From positions 66,402,416-66,466,415 of the forward strand of contig OX352774.1 in assembly GCA_947095535.1 (NCBI GenBank): a DNA stretch of 64,000 bases, read 5' to 3'. Positions 1 through 11,157 of the stretch are shown in pieces (position 1 is the stretch's first letter; every line of letters starts with the position of its first letter). Both the position numbers and the translations under genes were made by a program. The DNA is from Poecilobothrus nobilitatus. Taxonomy: Eukaryota > Arthropoda > Insecta > Diptera > Dolichopodidae. The notes beneath the pieces are model-generated. The model made no database searches and was not told where the DNA came from. It was given only the letters and a program-made list of their open reading frames with translations.

Positions 1-934
1 AATACAATAATGAAAAAAAGAAAAACAAATGTCCTTTTTAGTCTATTTTAATACTATTTTAATATTTGAAAAGCTTATATATATATAAATTTATATATAT
101 ACACATAAATATATATCTATACATAAATAAATGTATATATATATACATTTTCTAAAAGTAAAATATTTTGTCACTTTAAAGGGCTTTTATTATTATTCCT
201 TTAATGTCCTTTTTTTCTGTTGAATTTAATAATTTAATATTTTTCTTTCTTTTGTTTTAAGGGAAAAGGATGTTAATATTAGCGTAGCGGTTTTTATTTG
301 TATATAAAATATAATATATGTGTTTATATGATAATAGGTATTATTAACGACATTATAACGTTATATTATTTCTATTTATTTTCCTTTTTTTCTTATTGTT
401 TTTCATCCTGCTGATGAAATGTGAAAATTCTACCAAAAAAAAAATCTTTATTTCAAGTTAGTAAAATTTTATAGTTTATTTTATATAGTACATAAATGTG
501 ATAAATTTTGTGATTAAGACCGCACAGAAATAATAAAATTTCATTTTTATTTTTCGTATATTTGTAATGGGTACCAAACACACATTACATTACATTATGT
601 TTATGCATATTATGACAAGACATAAATTTTGTTGTTAGCACAAATGTTTATAGAGCAAAATTTATTATTGTTAATTGTTGTTTATTTTATTAGAACAGTG
701 TTTTTATTAAAAGGAAAATTTTGTCCATTCGAAAAATTTTGATCAAGAAATAAGTATATGTATATATAAGTATAAATGTTAGTTGAAAAACAATTTAAAA
801 CAATTACAAAACAATTTAAAATTTATAATTAGACATGATATTTTAAAAAGTATTATAGTTTTTAAGTTATTGAATTACAATATGTAAAATTAATTTGGTT
901 CAAAAAAGATATTTGAACTTTGAAATAGTATTAG
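1..934. other. A+T-rich non-coding stretch
   Basis: No coding signal or recognised repeat. It holds imperfect TA-rich microsatellite DNA at about 78-150 and scattered A and T runs. Confidence 0.6.
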
Positions 935-935
935 A

Positions 936-1090
936 TGGGAATGTTTCAAAATCCCAAATCACAAAATCGTAAAGTAACAAAATCCCAAAGTTACAAAATC
1001 CCAAATCACATAATCTCAAATTTCAAAATCATAAAATTACAAAATCCCCAAGCACAAAATCCGAAATTTTCAAAGTTAATTTTCAAAATT
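936..1090 (+). repeat. Degenerate short tandem repeat, 'caaaatcccaaat' type
   Basis: About ten loosely conserved units built on the words 'aaaatcccaaa', 'tcacaaaat' and 'ttacaaaat', spaced about 11-15 bases apart. A 68-codon ORF crosses it, but its protein is only the translated repeat (KSQN, KIPN, QNPK words), so it is not called as a gene. Similar wording recurs at 42045-42160 and, inverted, near 42530-42600 and 42900-42970. Confidence 0.6.
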
Positions 1091-1209
1091 GATTTTTTTC
1101 ATATACAAATGTCAAAATTTTTTAACAAATTTACTATTTAGTATTTTTCATAGAGAAATGTCAAAATTTTATATTTTTGTATGAAAAGCTGAATGCATTG
1201 GCACACTTT

Positions 1210-1327
1210 AGTATGGATTTTAGAGTTAGATTCAAAATGAGGATGGCCCCATTTCACGGAGTATTTATAAACTTGTTTTCGTAAGATTCTGAATTAGGAA
1301 GGATTTTCGAGTTGGTTTTAAAAACAT
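1210..1327 (-). repeat. Family C repeat fragment
   Basis: Reverse-complement copy of the unit seen at 6036-6390: the reverse strand reads 'accaactcgaaaatccttcc', then 'taattcagaatct'. A second, weaker unit lies at 1214-1240. Non-coding. Confidence 0.5.
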
Positions 1328-1732
1328 TAAAAGACGTAAAAATATATTACTGTATCTTTAATTTTTATATCTTGCAGGTGTTTAGCTTTAATAGCTCATA
1401 AACAGGGGGTGATCCAAAAAATTTTCAAAATTTCAAGTCTCTATTTAAAAGTGTTTCGGAGTTATGAAGATAGAAAATTCCTGCAAAATTTGGTTTTCAC
1501 ATAACAGTAAATTTAAATACTAAATTTAAGAAAATTTTATAAATTTGTTATAAATACCTGTCGAATGACGCTTTCAGATTAAAAAAAGCATAAGGAGAAC
1601 ATGAGATATATGCATTTAAAAATATGAGACCTACCCATGGTTAAAATTTTTTTTCTCTATCTTTAACGGTGTACTAATAAGCACATTTTTTCACATTTTT
1701 TTTTCGAAATGTGCTAAAAACAAATTTGAAAC
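1328..1732 (+). mobile_element. Family A dispersed repeat, internally deleted copy
   Basis: Shares long collinear stretches with 4529-5362 and 61990-63297: the 'taatagctcataaacagggg' segment, 'cggagttatgaa', 'ggttttcacataac', 'cctgtcgaatgacg', 'gagacctacccatggttaaa', and a terminal 'gaaatgtgctaaaaa'. The GACG-rich segment before the end, present in most copies, is missing here. No ORF. Probably a non-autonomous element, class not determined. Confidence 0.7.
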
Positions 1733-2339
1733 ATATTTTGAAAAAAGTTATTTACATCTTTTGAAATCCTATACAATTATTCCTAAGAATTTATACTTAA
1801 ATGGCATGCATAGAAGTTTTAAGTAAAGCAAATCACATGATAAATAAATTTCCTAGCTATTTTGTTTTATAAAGAGAGAATTTAACAACTTAAAATAATT
1901 AATAGTTTAATTTATTTATATTTTAAAGAGAACTTTAGAGGCTTTTTATTAACTGATAAGTTCAATTCAACCCACTCACAACGTATTTTAAAAGTTTGAA
2001 AGTATAGATATATACTAAGTATAGATGTATAGAAAGTATAGTTTGTATGGTATAGATTTAACTTAAATCATTTCTTAAGATACTAGTACAAAGATAAATT
2101 ATGCTGCTATCATAAAATTTAATTATGTTTTACAAAATTTCAGATACCTGACTTAATTATCGGGATATGTTATGTAAATTTTGGAGTTGTAAGACAGCTA
2201 CTCATATCTGATGCTTTGTACTAATAAATTTTGCAGAATTCGCTTTGTATAAAACTTGTCTTCTTTTCACAAAATTTCAGATACCTATACCTTCAATAGA
2301 AAATAAGTTATTTCCGTATAAAGCAGAAAGTTGTATGGT
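1733..2339. other. A+T-rich non-coding stretch
   Basis: Nothing recognisable. The phrase 'aaaatttcagatacct' occurs twice (near 2136 and 2272), suggesting a small local duplication. Confidence 0.5.
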
Positions 2340-2605
2340 AGCTACTCGAACCAGCCGGTTCGACTTGCGAAAATTAATAATTATATATCAATAGCGAAAA
2401 CTAATAATTTTACAAAGGTGAAATGAATGCATGAATTATAGGGTGAACCGGATGTAAATAGCTAAATCGACTTAAAATTCGATCGGGAGCAGGAATATAT
2501 ATATATACTTTTCCATATCTACCTCGTCTCCTTTAAGGTTTTCGAAATGTAATGAAAAATTTGATTAAACTCTTAGCACTACATTCCTATACGGGTATAA
2601 AAATT
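2340..2605 (+). repeat. Possible family B-related 3' end fragment
   Basis: Ends in 'cctatacgggtataaaaa', close to the end of the two family B copies ('cctatcgtacgggtataaaa'). The upstream part, with its CCGGTTCGAC motif, does not align by eye to family B, so it may be a relative sharing only the terminus. Confidence 0.35.
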
Positions 2606-4528
2606 ATTTTTAGTCTTTGGTGTTATTATAATTCAAAAACATAAAGCTTGGAATAATTTGAATAAAAATACACTTTGTTTTTATACTATCGTTCTTAGAG
2701 CGATGAGTTAAAAATAAAATCTTACTTTTTTTACTTCTAAATTATAATCTGAAATGAAAGATTTGCTTTTCAGATGAAAGATTTACTGTGATTTTGTAGA
2801 AATAAACAGTAAATTTTGAAGCAACTTGAAAAGAATTTTAACCTTGTAGATATATCTTAAACCTTTTTTTTTGCTTGATTTAAAAATATGACATTGTTTT
2901 ACCCAGGACTACATCTAAAATCTTATAATTTTAACTGTTGAGTTAATATAATCGAAGTTCAATTTATGTGTTAATGTGTTTGAAAAGAAAAACCTGAAAA
3001 TTGAATGTGAAATCTGTAACAAAACATTTAATATAATTTCTGGTATTAAATTTGTATAAGATACAAGATACATTTTTATTATTTTACATTTTTAACTTTA
3101 GATAAAATCCGTATAATTTCTCCAATTATGTCTACACAAAAACTGCGATCAATTTTTTCAGTTATGTATTTCTAGCGAAAAACTGCGCCCGTTTAAAAGA
3201 ACTGTTAATCTTTAAATGTCTAATGTTTTTTATAGATTGATTTAAGTTGAAAAATCTCGAACTTTGCAAAGATTAAAATCTGAAAGATTAAAATATAAAC
3301 CAAATTAAATGTTACTTGTTTTATGGTTTTATTTACCTAAATCTTATTTTTTATTTCCTGTTCCTTTTTTTTTTTTGTATTTGTATTAAATTTTCTTTCA
3401 ACACAACTAAAAAATACTGATTAAATCATAGGAAATATATATTTTCAGTAAAATAATACAACATAAAAAAAAAAAAAAATAATAAAAATAAAAAATACAC
3501 AAAAAAAATTGTGTCTGATTTTATTTAAGTACGAGTATTTAGAACAATTAAATAACAATTCGCACGTTTAAGTGATAAATGTAAAATAAATGTCCTTCAA
3601 TAACGCAAAAAAAATGTTAATACATAGGATTTTCATATATATATATATTATAAATATGTATATATATATATATATATTAAAATATATTGTGTATATTATT
3701 ATAAAACAAAAGAAAATTTAATTTTTTTTTCTTTTTTATTAGACGTTTTTTGTATATGAGAAAGAAATTTATTTATTTTTCCTTTACCTATTTACTGACA
3801 TAGAAAATTTTGAATCGTAATGGTGTAGGCTTTGTTTTCAAGTTACTATCAACAATAAATTTAAAAAGTCATAAGTTAAAATTTTAAAATCAAGATATAT
3901 ATTTCAGAAAAAAAAAAAATAAGAATACTTATTTTAAACTGGATTTGAATAAATTTTATCGGAAAAATATTTTCCATTATATTTGTTCCGACAATTCGCC
4001 TCGTATTTGCTTCAGTTCCTATTTGATTTTATTTAAGAACGAATGTATATACTGTGTTAATTTAAACGCTATACTTAAATACAACATAAAGTTGTTAAAT
4101 TATTGTTTCAAAAAAAAAAAAAAATAGCATCACACATTGCTCATCCTTATTTCCTGGAAGAAAACTGATTTCAAAACCGTTTATTGAATGTCTTTGTACT
4201 TATGTGTAAGCTATTGGAAATAAAAATATAGAAATCTCCTAAGCTAACAACATTGACTTCAGTGACTTCATCACAAAAAAAAAAAGAAGAGAACTTGGAT
4301 GGAAAAAAATCTTGAAAAAAAACAACATTTGAGTAATTTAAAATATAGAGAAATAAAATCTCGAAAGTGTCAAAAACTTGAAAGCAAAAATCTTGAATTA
4401 AAACTATTTGTTTTAGAAATCAAAAAAATTCGCGGCGAAAATAATTTATATTTAGAAGGACATATTCACGGTTACACCTTCAAAAAAATATTGATTACTT
4501 CTTTTTGCTTCCTTATGATACTTATTAT
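2606..4528. other. A+T-rich non-coding stretch
   Basis: No gene recognised. It contains poly(A) and poly(T) runs around 3370 and 3465, a TA-rich microsatellite at about 3638-3680, and a lysine-rich open frame from 4299 that runs into the family A copy and has no family resemblance. Confidence 0.5.
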
Positions 4529-5362
4529 AAACAAGGCAGAATTTAAACCAATGGTTTTTAAAAGCGCACATTTCCAAAATATATTACAAACTGTTTAGAA
4601 CTATAATGACTTGCACCAAAATTTGAAAATTCCATATAAGAAAAAATGTGAAAATAGGACTTTTTTGCAATTTTGAGGGGCTGTAAGTCCGAAATCTTAT
4701 TATATAACTAAGAAAAATCGTTCATACACGTAAAAATATATTATTGAAGTTTTAATTTTTAAGTCCTGCCGAAGAAAAATTTGTACAGGGTCCTAAGTTA
4801 CAGGTGTTTAAAAATAGCAAATTTTCAATTTTTGAGCCCTAATAGCTCAAACACAGGGGGTAGTCCAAAAAAATGCTCTGAAGAAACTTATACTATTTCT
4901 TTATATTCTAGTTCTAAAAGTTCTGTCTTACCTCAACATTTCAAGTCCCTGCTGCAATATAAAGGTAAAAAAATCACGAAAAATTTGATTTTCACTTAAC
5001 GGTAAATTTAGACACTAATTTTAAAAAAATTATATAATTTTGATATTGATGTAGGAATGTAAAGAAAATTCCTGTCGAATAGCGTTTTCAGATTGAAAAA
5101 ATTGTTAAGCAGAACATAATATATACGCATTTAAAAATAGGGCTTTTTCAAAGTTTGAGGGCTGTCGTTTCGTAATGGATGGGGCTATATGAAAAAGTTG
5201 TTCTACAACATTAATTTTTTTATGAGACCTACCCATGGTTAAAAACTTTTTTCTCTATCTTTAACTGTGTAGAAGTTTTGTGAGGGCGGACAGACGGATG
5301 GACGAAAAGATTGAAACTAATAAGCATATTTTTACAAAAAATGTTTGAAAATGTGCTAAAAA
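4529..5362 (+). mobile_element. Family A dispersed repeat, near full-length copy
   Basis: One of the most complete copies. It starts 'acaaggcagaatttaaacca', with 'agcgcacatttccaaaa' shortly inside. It passes 'ctgtaagtccgaaatc', 'aatagctcaaacacaggggg' and 'cctgtcgaatagcg', carries a short GACG-type segment at about 5288-5305, and ends 'gaaaatgtgctaaaaag'. The start and end words are inverted relatives (AGC(GC)ACATTTCCAAAA), suggesting short terminal inverted repeats of a DNA element. Small ORFs inside it are not conserved between copies, so I infer it is non-coding. Confidence 0.75.
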
Positions 5363-5964
5363 GTAGAATAAAGTAAAAGAGTAATCGCTGGTGTCAAAAT
5401 TAAAGCATTGAAAGATGCTTTCTAGAGATTTTTGAGAAACCATTTCAATTTATATTATTGAGGAGAGGAAATTTTAAAATTAATTGCAGTCTATAACTGC
5501 TAAATTTCTTACTTATATTATAATATTTAATTTTATTACTATTTTGAAATATATAAATTTGATTTATAAAATGCAAATGAAAAAATCTCGACAACAGATA
5601 TAATTTTTAATATAAATTCAGGATTTTTATTTTCAAGAATTTGTTCAAATTTGAAATTTTTTCCCTAAAATCTAAAATCTAAATTTGATATTTTATTTTT
5701 TCATGATGTTCCCCCTTTAGAAATTTTTTCCATCGAGATATATTTTTGCCTGATAAATCCTCAATTCCATTAAATAGTCAGTTCAGTATAATTTTAAAAA
5801 GAATTTTATAAGATTTGAAAAGTGCTTCTCTGTATAAACAAAAAAATTTATATAGATAGTGACTTTAGTATTCAACTTTTAACTTAGACATTACTAATAA
5901 TTCTTCGTAATTATGTTGATTAAAATTTCTGATAGGAAATGATAATAAGAATATGTTGGTAGTG
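5363..5964. other. A+T-rich non-coding stretch
   Basis: No coding or repeat signal recognised. Confidence 0.5.
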
Positions 5965-6694
5965 TGTCATAATGTCAATCGTCATAATGTCAATTGACAT
6001 TATGACCATTTTTATTTGGACATAATGACAATTTTGAATCCGACTCTAAAATCCCTTCTTATTTAGAATTTCACATACACGTATATATAAATATGCTGAA
6101 AAATGTGTATAACCCTGATTTTGAATCCCACTCTAAAATTCCTCCTAATCAGAATCTCACATACACATATATATAAATATTCTGGAAAAAGCGTATAACC
6201 CTGATTTTGTAACCAACTTTAATATCCCTATTAATTATTTTTTTTATTTATATATTTTAACAACTATTAACTTAAAATAAATAATAAATAATACAAACCC
6301 CCGCTAAACAAATTATTGAAACCCTGATTTTGTAACCAACTCTAAAATTCCTCCTAATTCAGAATCTCACATGTACATATATATAAACATACATATATAA
6401 AAAATTAAATAATTTCGCAAAAAAATAGGCCTTATTTTGTGCGGAATTATTGCATTTATGGAGTGCGGAGTTATTGCATGTGGAGTTAATGCACAACGCC
6501 CAGCGTTTATTATATTTATAAAATGAAAACAAAATAGAAAATAGAAAAAAAAAACAATATCGAAAAATAATTACAGCTGTTGACTTTATGTCAATTATAA
6601 ATTTTTTTGAAATGGTCATAATGTCCATTGACATTATGTCCAAATCAAAATGGTCATAATATCAATTGACATTATGACGATTGACATTATGACA
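5965..6694. mobile_element. Terminal-inverted-repeat (foldback-like) element with palindromic ends
   Basis: The left end (tgtcataatgtcaatcgtca..., about 60 bases) reappears inverted at the right end (...tgacgattgacattatgaca) with only a few changes. Each terminal repeat is itself built from inverted 'cataatgtcaattgacatta' words, so the ends are nested palindromes. The flanks just outside (…ggtagtg and tcctacc…) also look distantly inverted, so the true ends may lie slightly further out. No convincing target-site duplication was found. The interior carries an array of family C units and no transposase, so the element would be non-autonomous. Confidence 0.75.
6036..6390 (+). repeat. Family C tandem array, units of about 87 bp
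   Basis: Units start at about 6036, 6123, 6209 and 6332 with the phrase 'gaatcccactctaaaattcc' or 'gtaaccaactctaaaattcc', followed by 'cagaatctcacat', 'acatatatataaa' and 'cgtataaccctgatttt'. The first two steps are 87 and 86 bases; the third unit is expanded and degenerate. Single units also occur at 1210-1327, 42285-42480, 42810-42870 and 48505-48640. Confidence 0.7.
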
Positions 6695-7555
6695 TCCTAC
6701 CGAATATTGTTGTAAAATGATTGAAAGCTCCTCATATAGTTTTGAATTGTAGAATTTGTATGGATTTTGTGTAAGACCCTATAAACAAAAACGGAAGTTT
6801 CTAGATATTATGGTGAAAATAGTGTAAAATATTCACAGCCATTTGTTAAAAAAACCTCAGCTATATTTTAATTTTAAAGATTTTTCTAATATTATTCAAT
6901 ATTATGAAAATGATTTAAAATTTAATTTTTTAAACTTGTCCAAGATTATGTCAGTTTTGTTTTGAAGACGCAGTTTGTAGTATTGTTATAAAAGAAATTT
7001 AAACTATAAATATAAAAATTGGAATGTGATTAAAAAAATGTAAACTATTTTATCTTTAAAAAAGAAAGTAACTTTAAATATTTATTTATTAATTATTGTA
7101 CATTATTTCTGAAATAAAATATTGTTTTTTTTTTTTTTTTTTATTAAATATTATAAATTTTTATCTATTAATTTTTTTATGGTGTTCTTCCAAACGAATA
7201 AAAGTGTATAAAATATAAATACCTACTACTATACATGTTGTAATGAATTTTTTTTTTTACTTTTTATGGTATTCAGTTGCGTGATATTAAACATGGTTTA
7301 TGGTAACAAAGCCATAAATTAACAATAAAATATAATGTCAAATGATAATAATAGAGAAAAACATTTTAGTTTTAAACTATTCTATAAGTGTTAAAATTCG
7401 CTTAATTCTTATAAGATAGTAAAAATTACTTAATATACCATGATAGTTTACGTAAATTTAAAAGTGAATTGAGGAATTCATTAAAAATAATTAAATATTT
7501 AAAAAAAAGATTTGAAATGTTCAGTTTTTTTTTATTTTATTGTTTTTTTTTTTTG
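6695..7555. other. A+T-rich non-coding stretch
   Basis: No gene recognised; long T runs near 7125 and 7530. Confidence 0.5.
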
Positions 7556-7688
7556 CGAGGATAGGTAAGAATTATTGGAAGACACTATAGAAGAGTGAAA
7601 ACGAGCACGAGTCCTCTATGAGTATGTGGGACTTTAACCTACTAAACACCACCTCTCTTTTTTGACCAAACAATAGGTTATACGACCT

Positions 7689-8025
7689 TTAGTAATAATG
7701 TACTGCCTTGTCAGAGGAAGTTGAGTTAGGGAATGAAAATAATTTCAAATTGACAGACATATTGTGTACAAAGTTGTTAATATTCATCTTGAATCTTTGC
7801 ACGTTGTAAATGTAATCATAACCAATTCTGGGAAATACATGAGGTGGAAGATGGTTCCACATTCGCGATGTTCGTACTACAACATCGAATTTCTATAAGC
7901 CGAATCATGCCACCTGGGAATTTGAACTAGATAGGGGTGGGTAGCAAAAGCTATCCTTGTTTCTTTTTGGAATGCTTTAAGAGGAGGCATCAAACTTTTA
8001 ATATTGATATGAAAAAGGTTCAATA
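7689..8025 (-). pseudogene. Decayed C-terminus of a non-LTR retrotransposon reverse transcriptase ORF
   Basis: On the reverse strand from about 7990 the translation reads MPPLKAFQKETR, then ATHPYLVQIPRW, then after a +1 frameshift near 7890 VVRTSRMWNHLPPHVFP and a tail running to a stop at 7689. The signature (PPLK..., HPY.V, .VRT...WN.LP..VFP) is typical of the end of the ORF2 polyprotein of Jockey/CR1-like insect LINEs, which encodes endonuclease and reverse transcriptase. Only the part after the polymerase palm is present, so this is a 5'-truncated insertion; sequence down to about 7560 is probably its 3' UTR. Class is confident; clade within non-LTR elements is not. Local base composition is visibly less A+T-rich than the flanks. 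Confidence 0.85.
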
Positions 8026-8411
8026 GATTTAAATAAAACTCGAACCATCAAAATTATGAAAGAGAAGTAGAGAACAATATAAATTCAATAATAAAATCTT
8101 TAAGTTTTAAATAATTTATATATATTATGTATAGCTACCTCATAATTTCTGCAAATATGATATAATAATTTAAATAATGTTAATTTATACGATATGTAAA
8201 AAAAATATCTGCAACATTCTGTAAAAATGTTTTAAAACACTTAGTAAATTTAACTAATCATCAAAGAGCTGAGATGATTCAGATGGTTATAAGTTGAGAT
8301 GGTTTGTCATGAAGTATATGTTTGACTATTGGTTTAATTTATAAATGAGAATTAAATACAACAGAAGATTTATTGTAGCTTTAACCATCCTAAATTTAAC
8401 CAATGTCAAAG
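8026..8411. other. A+T-rich non-coding stretch
   Basis: Nothing recognised. Confidence 0.5.
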
Positions 8412-8487
8412 AGAAAGAAATCTGAGTGTCTGAAAAAAAGAGAAATCTGAGGGTCTGAACAAAAGAGAAATCTGAGGGTCTGAAACC
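8412..8487 (+). repeat. 25-bp tandem repeat, three copies
   Basis: The unit 'agagaaatctgagggtctga' plus a short A-rich spacer occurs three times, with the TCTGA word at 8421, 8446 and 8471. The second and third copies are nearly identical, which points to a recent expansion. Confidence 0.8.
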
Positions 8488-8914
8488 CTGAAAATATTTA
8501 TCTCATGAAAACTTAAATTACCTACTATAAAAATTTTAAAGAATTTAAAAAGCGTTAAAAGACCTCAAATTCATTGCCCGAATAAATATTTCTAATTGAA
8601 AAAAGATTTTTTTTTTTTTCAAAGTTAAAATTATTTTGGAAGGAATGGAAATATTTAAGAGACACGACGACATAAAATACTGCCAAAAAAATAAATTTAA
8701 TAAATGAACAAAAAGTAAATAAAATTTAATATTTATTTAGCAATAAAACCTTTTTTTTTAATCATTATTTGGGACATTTTTAAGGCAAGTATCTTTGAAG
8801 TTTATTATATTATACAACTTAGGCATATATATGTACATGTACATGTATATTATATAATAAATATCAACATATAAATACAAATTAAATGAAATTTTAAGAA
8901 TATAAAATTCATTT
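8488..8914. other. A+T-rich non-coding stretch
   Basis: No gene recognised. A palindromic 'atgtacatgtacatgtat' lies near 8831. Confidence 0.5.
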
Positions 8915-9185
8915 ATTTATTTATTTTAATATTCAAATTTCCAAATCATATAGGATTATCCAATATTATTTAAACTATTGGCTAAAAAGGACATCATTGA
9001 TCGAAGATTATTATTAATTTATATAGTAATATTGTTTATTTTATTTATATATATTGTTTATTTACAGTTTATTTTGTAGTAAGAAAGATTTGTAAAGGAA
9101 AATTACTATTAAAAGTAATAATTGTCCAGAATTTGAACCCACACTCGCTCGGTTAATAGACTTAAGCAGTCGATGATCAAAGCTC
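8915..9185 (-). mobile_element. tRNA-derived SINE, family 1, old copy
   Basis: Reading the reverse strand, a degraded tRNA-like head occupies about 9185-9110 with a box-B-like 'gtgggttcaaattc'. An A+T-rich body follows, then a (AAAT)n tail at 8910-8932. The body aligns with the better copy at 9316-9597: both carry 'tcatttaggat...caatatta' and 'ggctaaaaaggac' or 'ggctactaaggcc' on the plus strand. No protein is encoded; such elements are mobilised by LINE enzymes. Confidence 0.6.
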
Positions 9186-9189
9186 TTTA

Positions 9190-9295
9190 TATTTACATTA
9201 TATTTGATAATTAAGGAGATTTGTAATGCAAAATAATTTCTGCAATAACAACTGTCCAGAATTTCAATTCGTTTAATAAGCTTAGCCACTTATAG
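9190..9295 (-). repeat. Extra partial SINE head
   Basis: A degenerate repeat of the neighbouring head region: 'aactgtccagaatttcaat' at about 9250 matches 'aattgtccagaatttgaac' at about 9119. Two tRNA-like heads therefore sit next to each other, suggesting nested insertion or a local duplication. Confidence 0.45.
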
Positions 9296-9315
9296 TTACT
9301 GATTCCTATATTTTG

Positions 9316-9597
9316 TAATTTTATTTATTTATTTATATTAATATTTCAAATCATTTAGGATATTGCAATATTACAAAATCATCGGCTACTAAGGCCATTA
9401 TAGGTCTAATATTTTTATTAAATTATACACTAATATATTATTTATTTTGTTTATATTATATAATATATATTTACATTATATTTGGTCGTAAGGGGGGAAT
9501 GTAAAAAAAAAAACCACTTACGACCTGTGCAGGGATCGAACCCTCACTCCTTCGGTTAATACGCCACACGCTTACTAACTAGGCCACCGAGGACCCT
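9316..9597 (-). mobile_element. tRNA-derived SINE, family 1, best copy
   Basis: The reverse strand begins near 9597 with a tRNA-like head. Box A reads 'tggcctagttagt' (plus coordinates 9574-9586) and box B reads 'ggttcgatccc' (9532-9542), spaced as in RNA polymerase III internal promoters. The body includes a short stem (cttacgacc... / ggtcgtaag) and ends in a (TAAA)n tail at about 9318-9340. It lacks the tidy cloverleaf needed for a functional tRNA, so it is called as a SINE rather than a tRNA gene. Confidence 0.75.
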
Positions 9598-9957
9598 CCC
9601 ATATTTTGTGAATTTTTTTTTTTTTTTTATTAATAACCTTTTATTTATACCTTTTAAATACAATCTTAAATATATCTTAGCCTAGAAAAAGTTTATAAAA
9701 AACGGCATTTTTGTTTGTCTTTTTTTTTATATTAACATTTAAATTAATCTTTAATTTTTATGTTAGTTATGTGTCTAATTCTTAATTTAATTTTCCAAAT
9801 AATTTTTGTATCAAAATAATGTTTTAATCTTCTTTTTTTATATTGCAAAAATTGGGTTATAAAAATCAATATTTAATCTGGTTATTACAATAAAAACAAC
9901 TTAACCTATGCCTTACCCTACTTATCCTAAATTGAGTTACTTAGCCTAAATTAAAAC
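9598..9957. other. A+T-rich non-coding stretch
   Basis: Short T runs only; no feature recognised. Confidence 0.5.
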
Positions 9958-10227
9958 CTAATGTGTAGTTCTAGTACTAACTTCTGATGAATGTGTGTTA
10001 TCCAACCACCAATAATCTGTTTTTATTTTTTTGTCTTTATCGGGTATAGACATGTCATATTTCAAATTTACTCCGTTAATATTGCCCGCGTTATATTCTA
10101 TTGATTTACATGTGGCCCGTCTATTATAATGAAATAATATAGGGACATGATTTTGGTTTTGAATATAACCATTTTCCATATTTTGTGAATTTTCAATATA
10201 AAAGATTATTATAAAAATAAATTGCAT
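9958..10227 (-). CDS. Uncharacterised 89-codon ORF, possible real gene or relic
   Basis: An uninterrupted reading frame from an ATG at 10227 to a stop at 9958. I do not recognise the protein. Its composition is unlike the homopolymer-driven frames elsewhere: after a hydrophobic N-terminus (MQFIFIIIFY, signal-peptide-like but without a clear cleavage site) it is mixed and polar, with one Cys, two adjacent Trp (about residues 72-73), several charged stretches (DKDKKIKTD) and a Ser/Thr/His-rich end. No homopolymer run drives it. The ATG is preceded by 'taaaaat', compatible with a fly start context. Frames this long are expected about once or twice by chance at this base composition, so the call is tentative. 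Confidence 0.3.
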   Translation of the reverse strand: MQFIFIIIFYIENSQNMENGYIQNQNHVPILFHYNRRATCKSIEYNAGNINGVNLKYDMSIPDKDKKIKTDYWWLDNTHSSEVSTRTTH

Positions 10228-11157
10228 ATTTTTAGGATTAAATTAAAAAACAACACAAGTTTTTTATTATTTAAAATATATTTTAATATTTACTTAAAAT
10301 TTTTAAATCAAAATAAAAAATTTTTTTTTTTTACGAAAACTTTTGATGAAAAAATAAAATGTAAGTGATATTCTTATTAGGCAAAAGTTTTAATAAAACC
10401 TATAAATTTTACAAGAAAATCTTTACTTTTTTTTTTTCCATTTTCTTTTTTGATTGATAAAAACTAACTATAACAATAATAATATAAGTTTTCTTTTAGT
10501 TTTAACATGACAACTATCATGGAATTTATTGTAAAAAAAATCTTTATATTTCTATAACAATAATAAAAAAAAAAAACAAAACAAAAAAAAAAAACAAAAT
10601 ATTCTTGATATTTTAATCTTTTTCAAAATTTTAAGTTTTTCTTTTAAATTATACTGACAATGCAAAATTTAGGATTAAACTATCAATTTTTTTTTTTTTT
10701 TGTTACTTTTGTTACCGTACAACTTTTTCAAAATTATGAAGAACTTAAGAAAATGATGAATAAAAAGCAGCACTTGGACAATTGTTATTTATAAAGAAAA
10801 TTTATGAATACAATGTTTAACAATTCTTATTATAATTCTTTCAATATAAAAAGATATTTTGTAAAAAGATTTCATAAAATAAGTTTCTATGGTTTTAATT
10901 TTGTTTTTTGGTTTTTTTTTTTTTTTTTGAATTTTTTAAATAGCATGGGTGAAATTGGGTTAATTTGTTTTTTATTTAAAAATTTTTATAATAGTATAAT
11001 TAAAGGTATAAATATTTTCTTTAATTATTATTATTTTAATAATTAGTGGAGTAAAATAATATGAATGACCTTTAATTTTTTTCCGGCTCAGTAAAGGTTA
11101 CTATTTTAAGAAAAGGGATTAAAAGCTTAAATTATTTCATTTTAATTTTTTCAAAAA
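10228..11157. other. Homopolymer-rich non-coding stretch
   Basis: Dense A and T runs (for example near 10320, 10570, 10690 and 10915) and CAAAA-type words. An 80-codon frame at 10804-11046 is Phe/Asn-rich and generated by T runs. Confidence 0.5.

Noticed and set aside
4299..4598. 99-codon plus-strand open frame
   Set aside because: Its last third is family A repeat sequence and its first part is Lys-rich low complexity; not conserved in other family A copies.
9530..9597. Functional tRNA gene on the reverse strand
   Set aside because: Box A and box B are good, but the acceptor and anticodon stems do not pair well by eye and the sequence continues into a SINE body with an AAAT tail.
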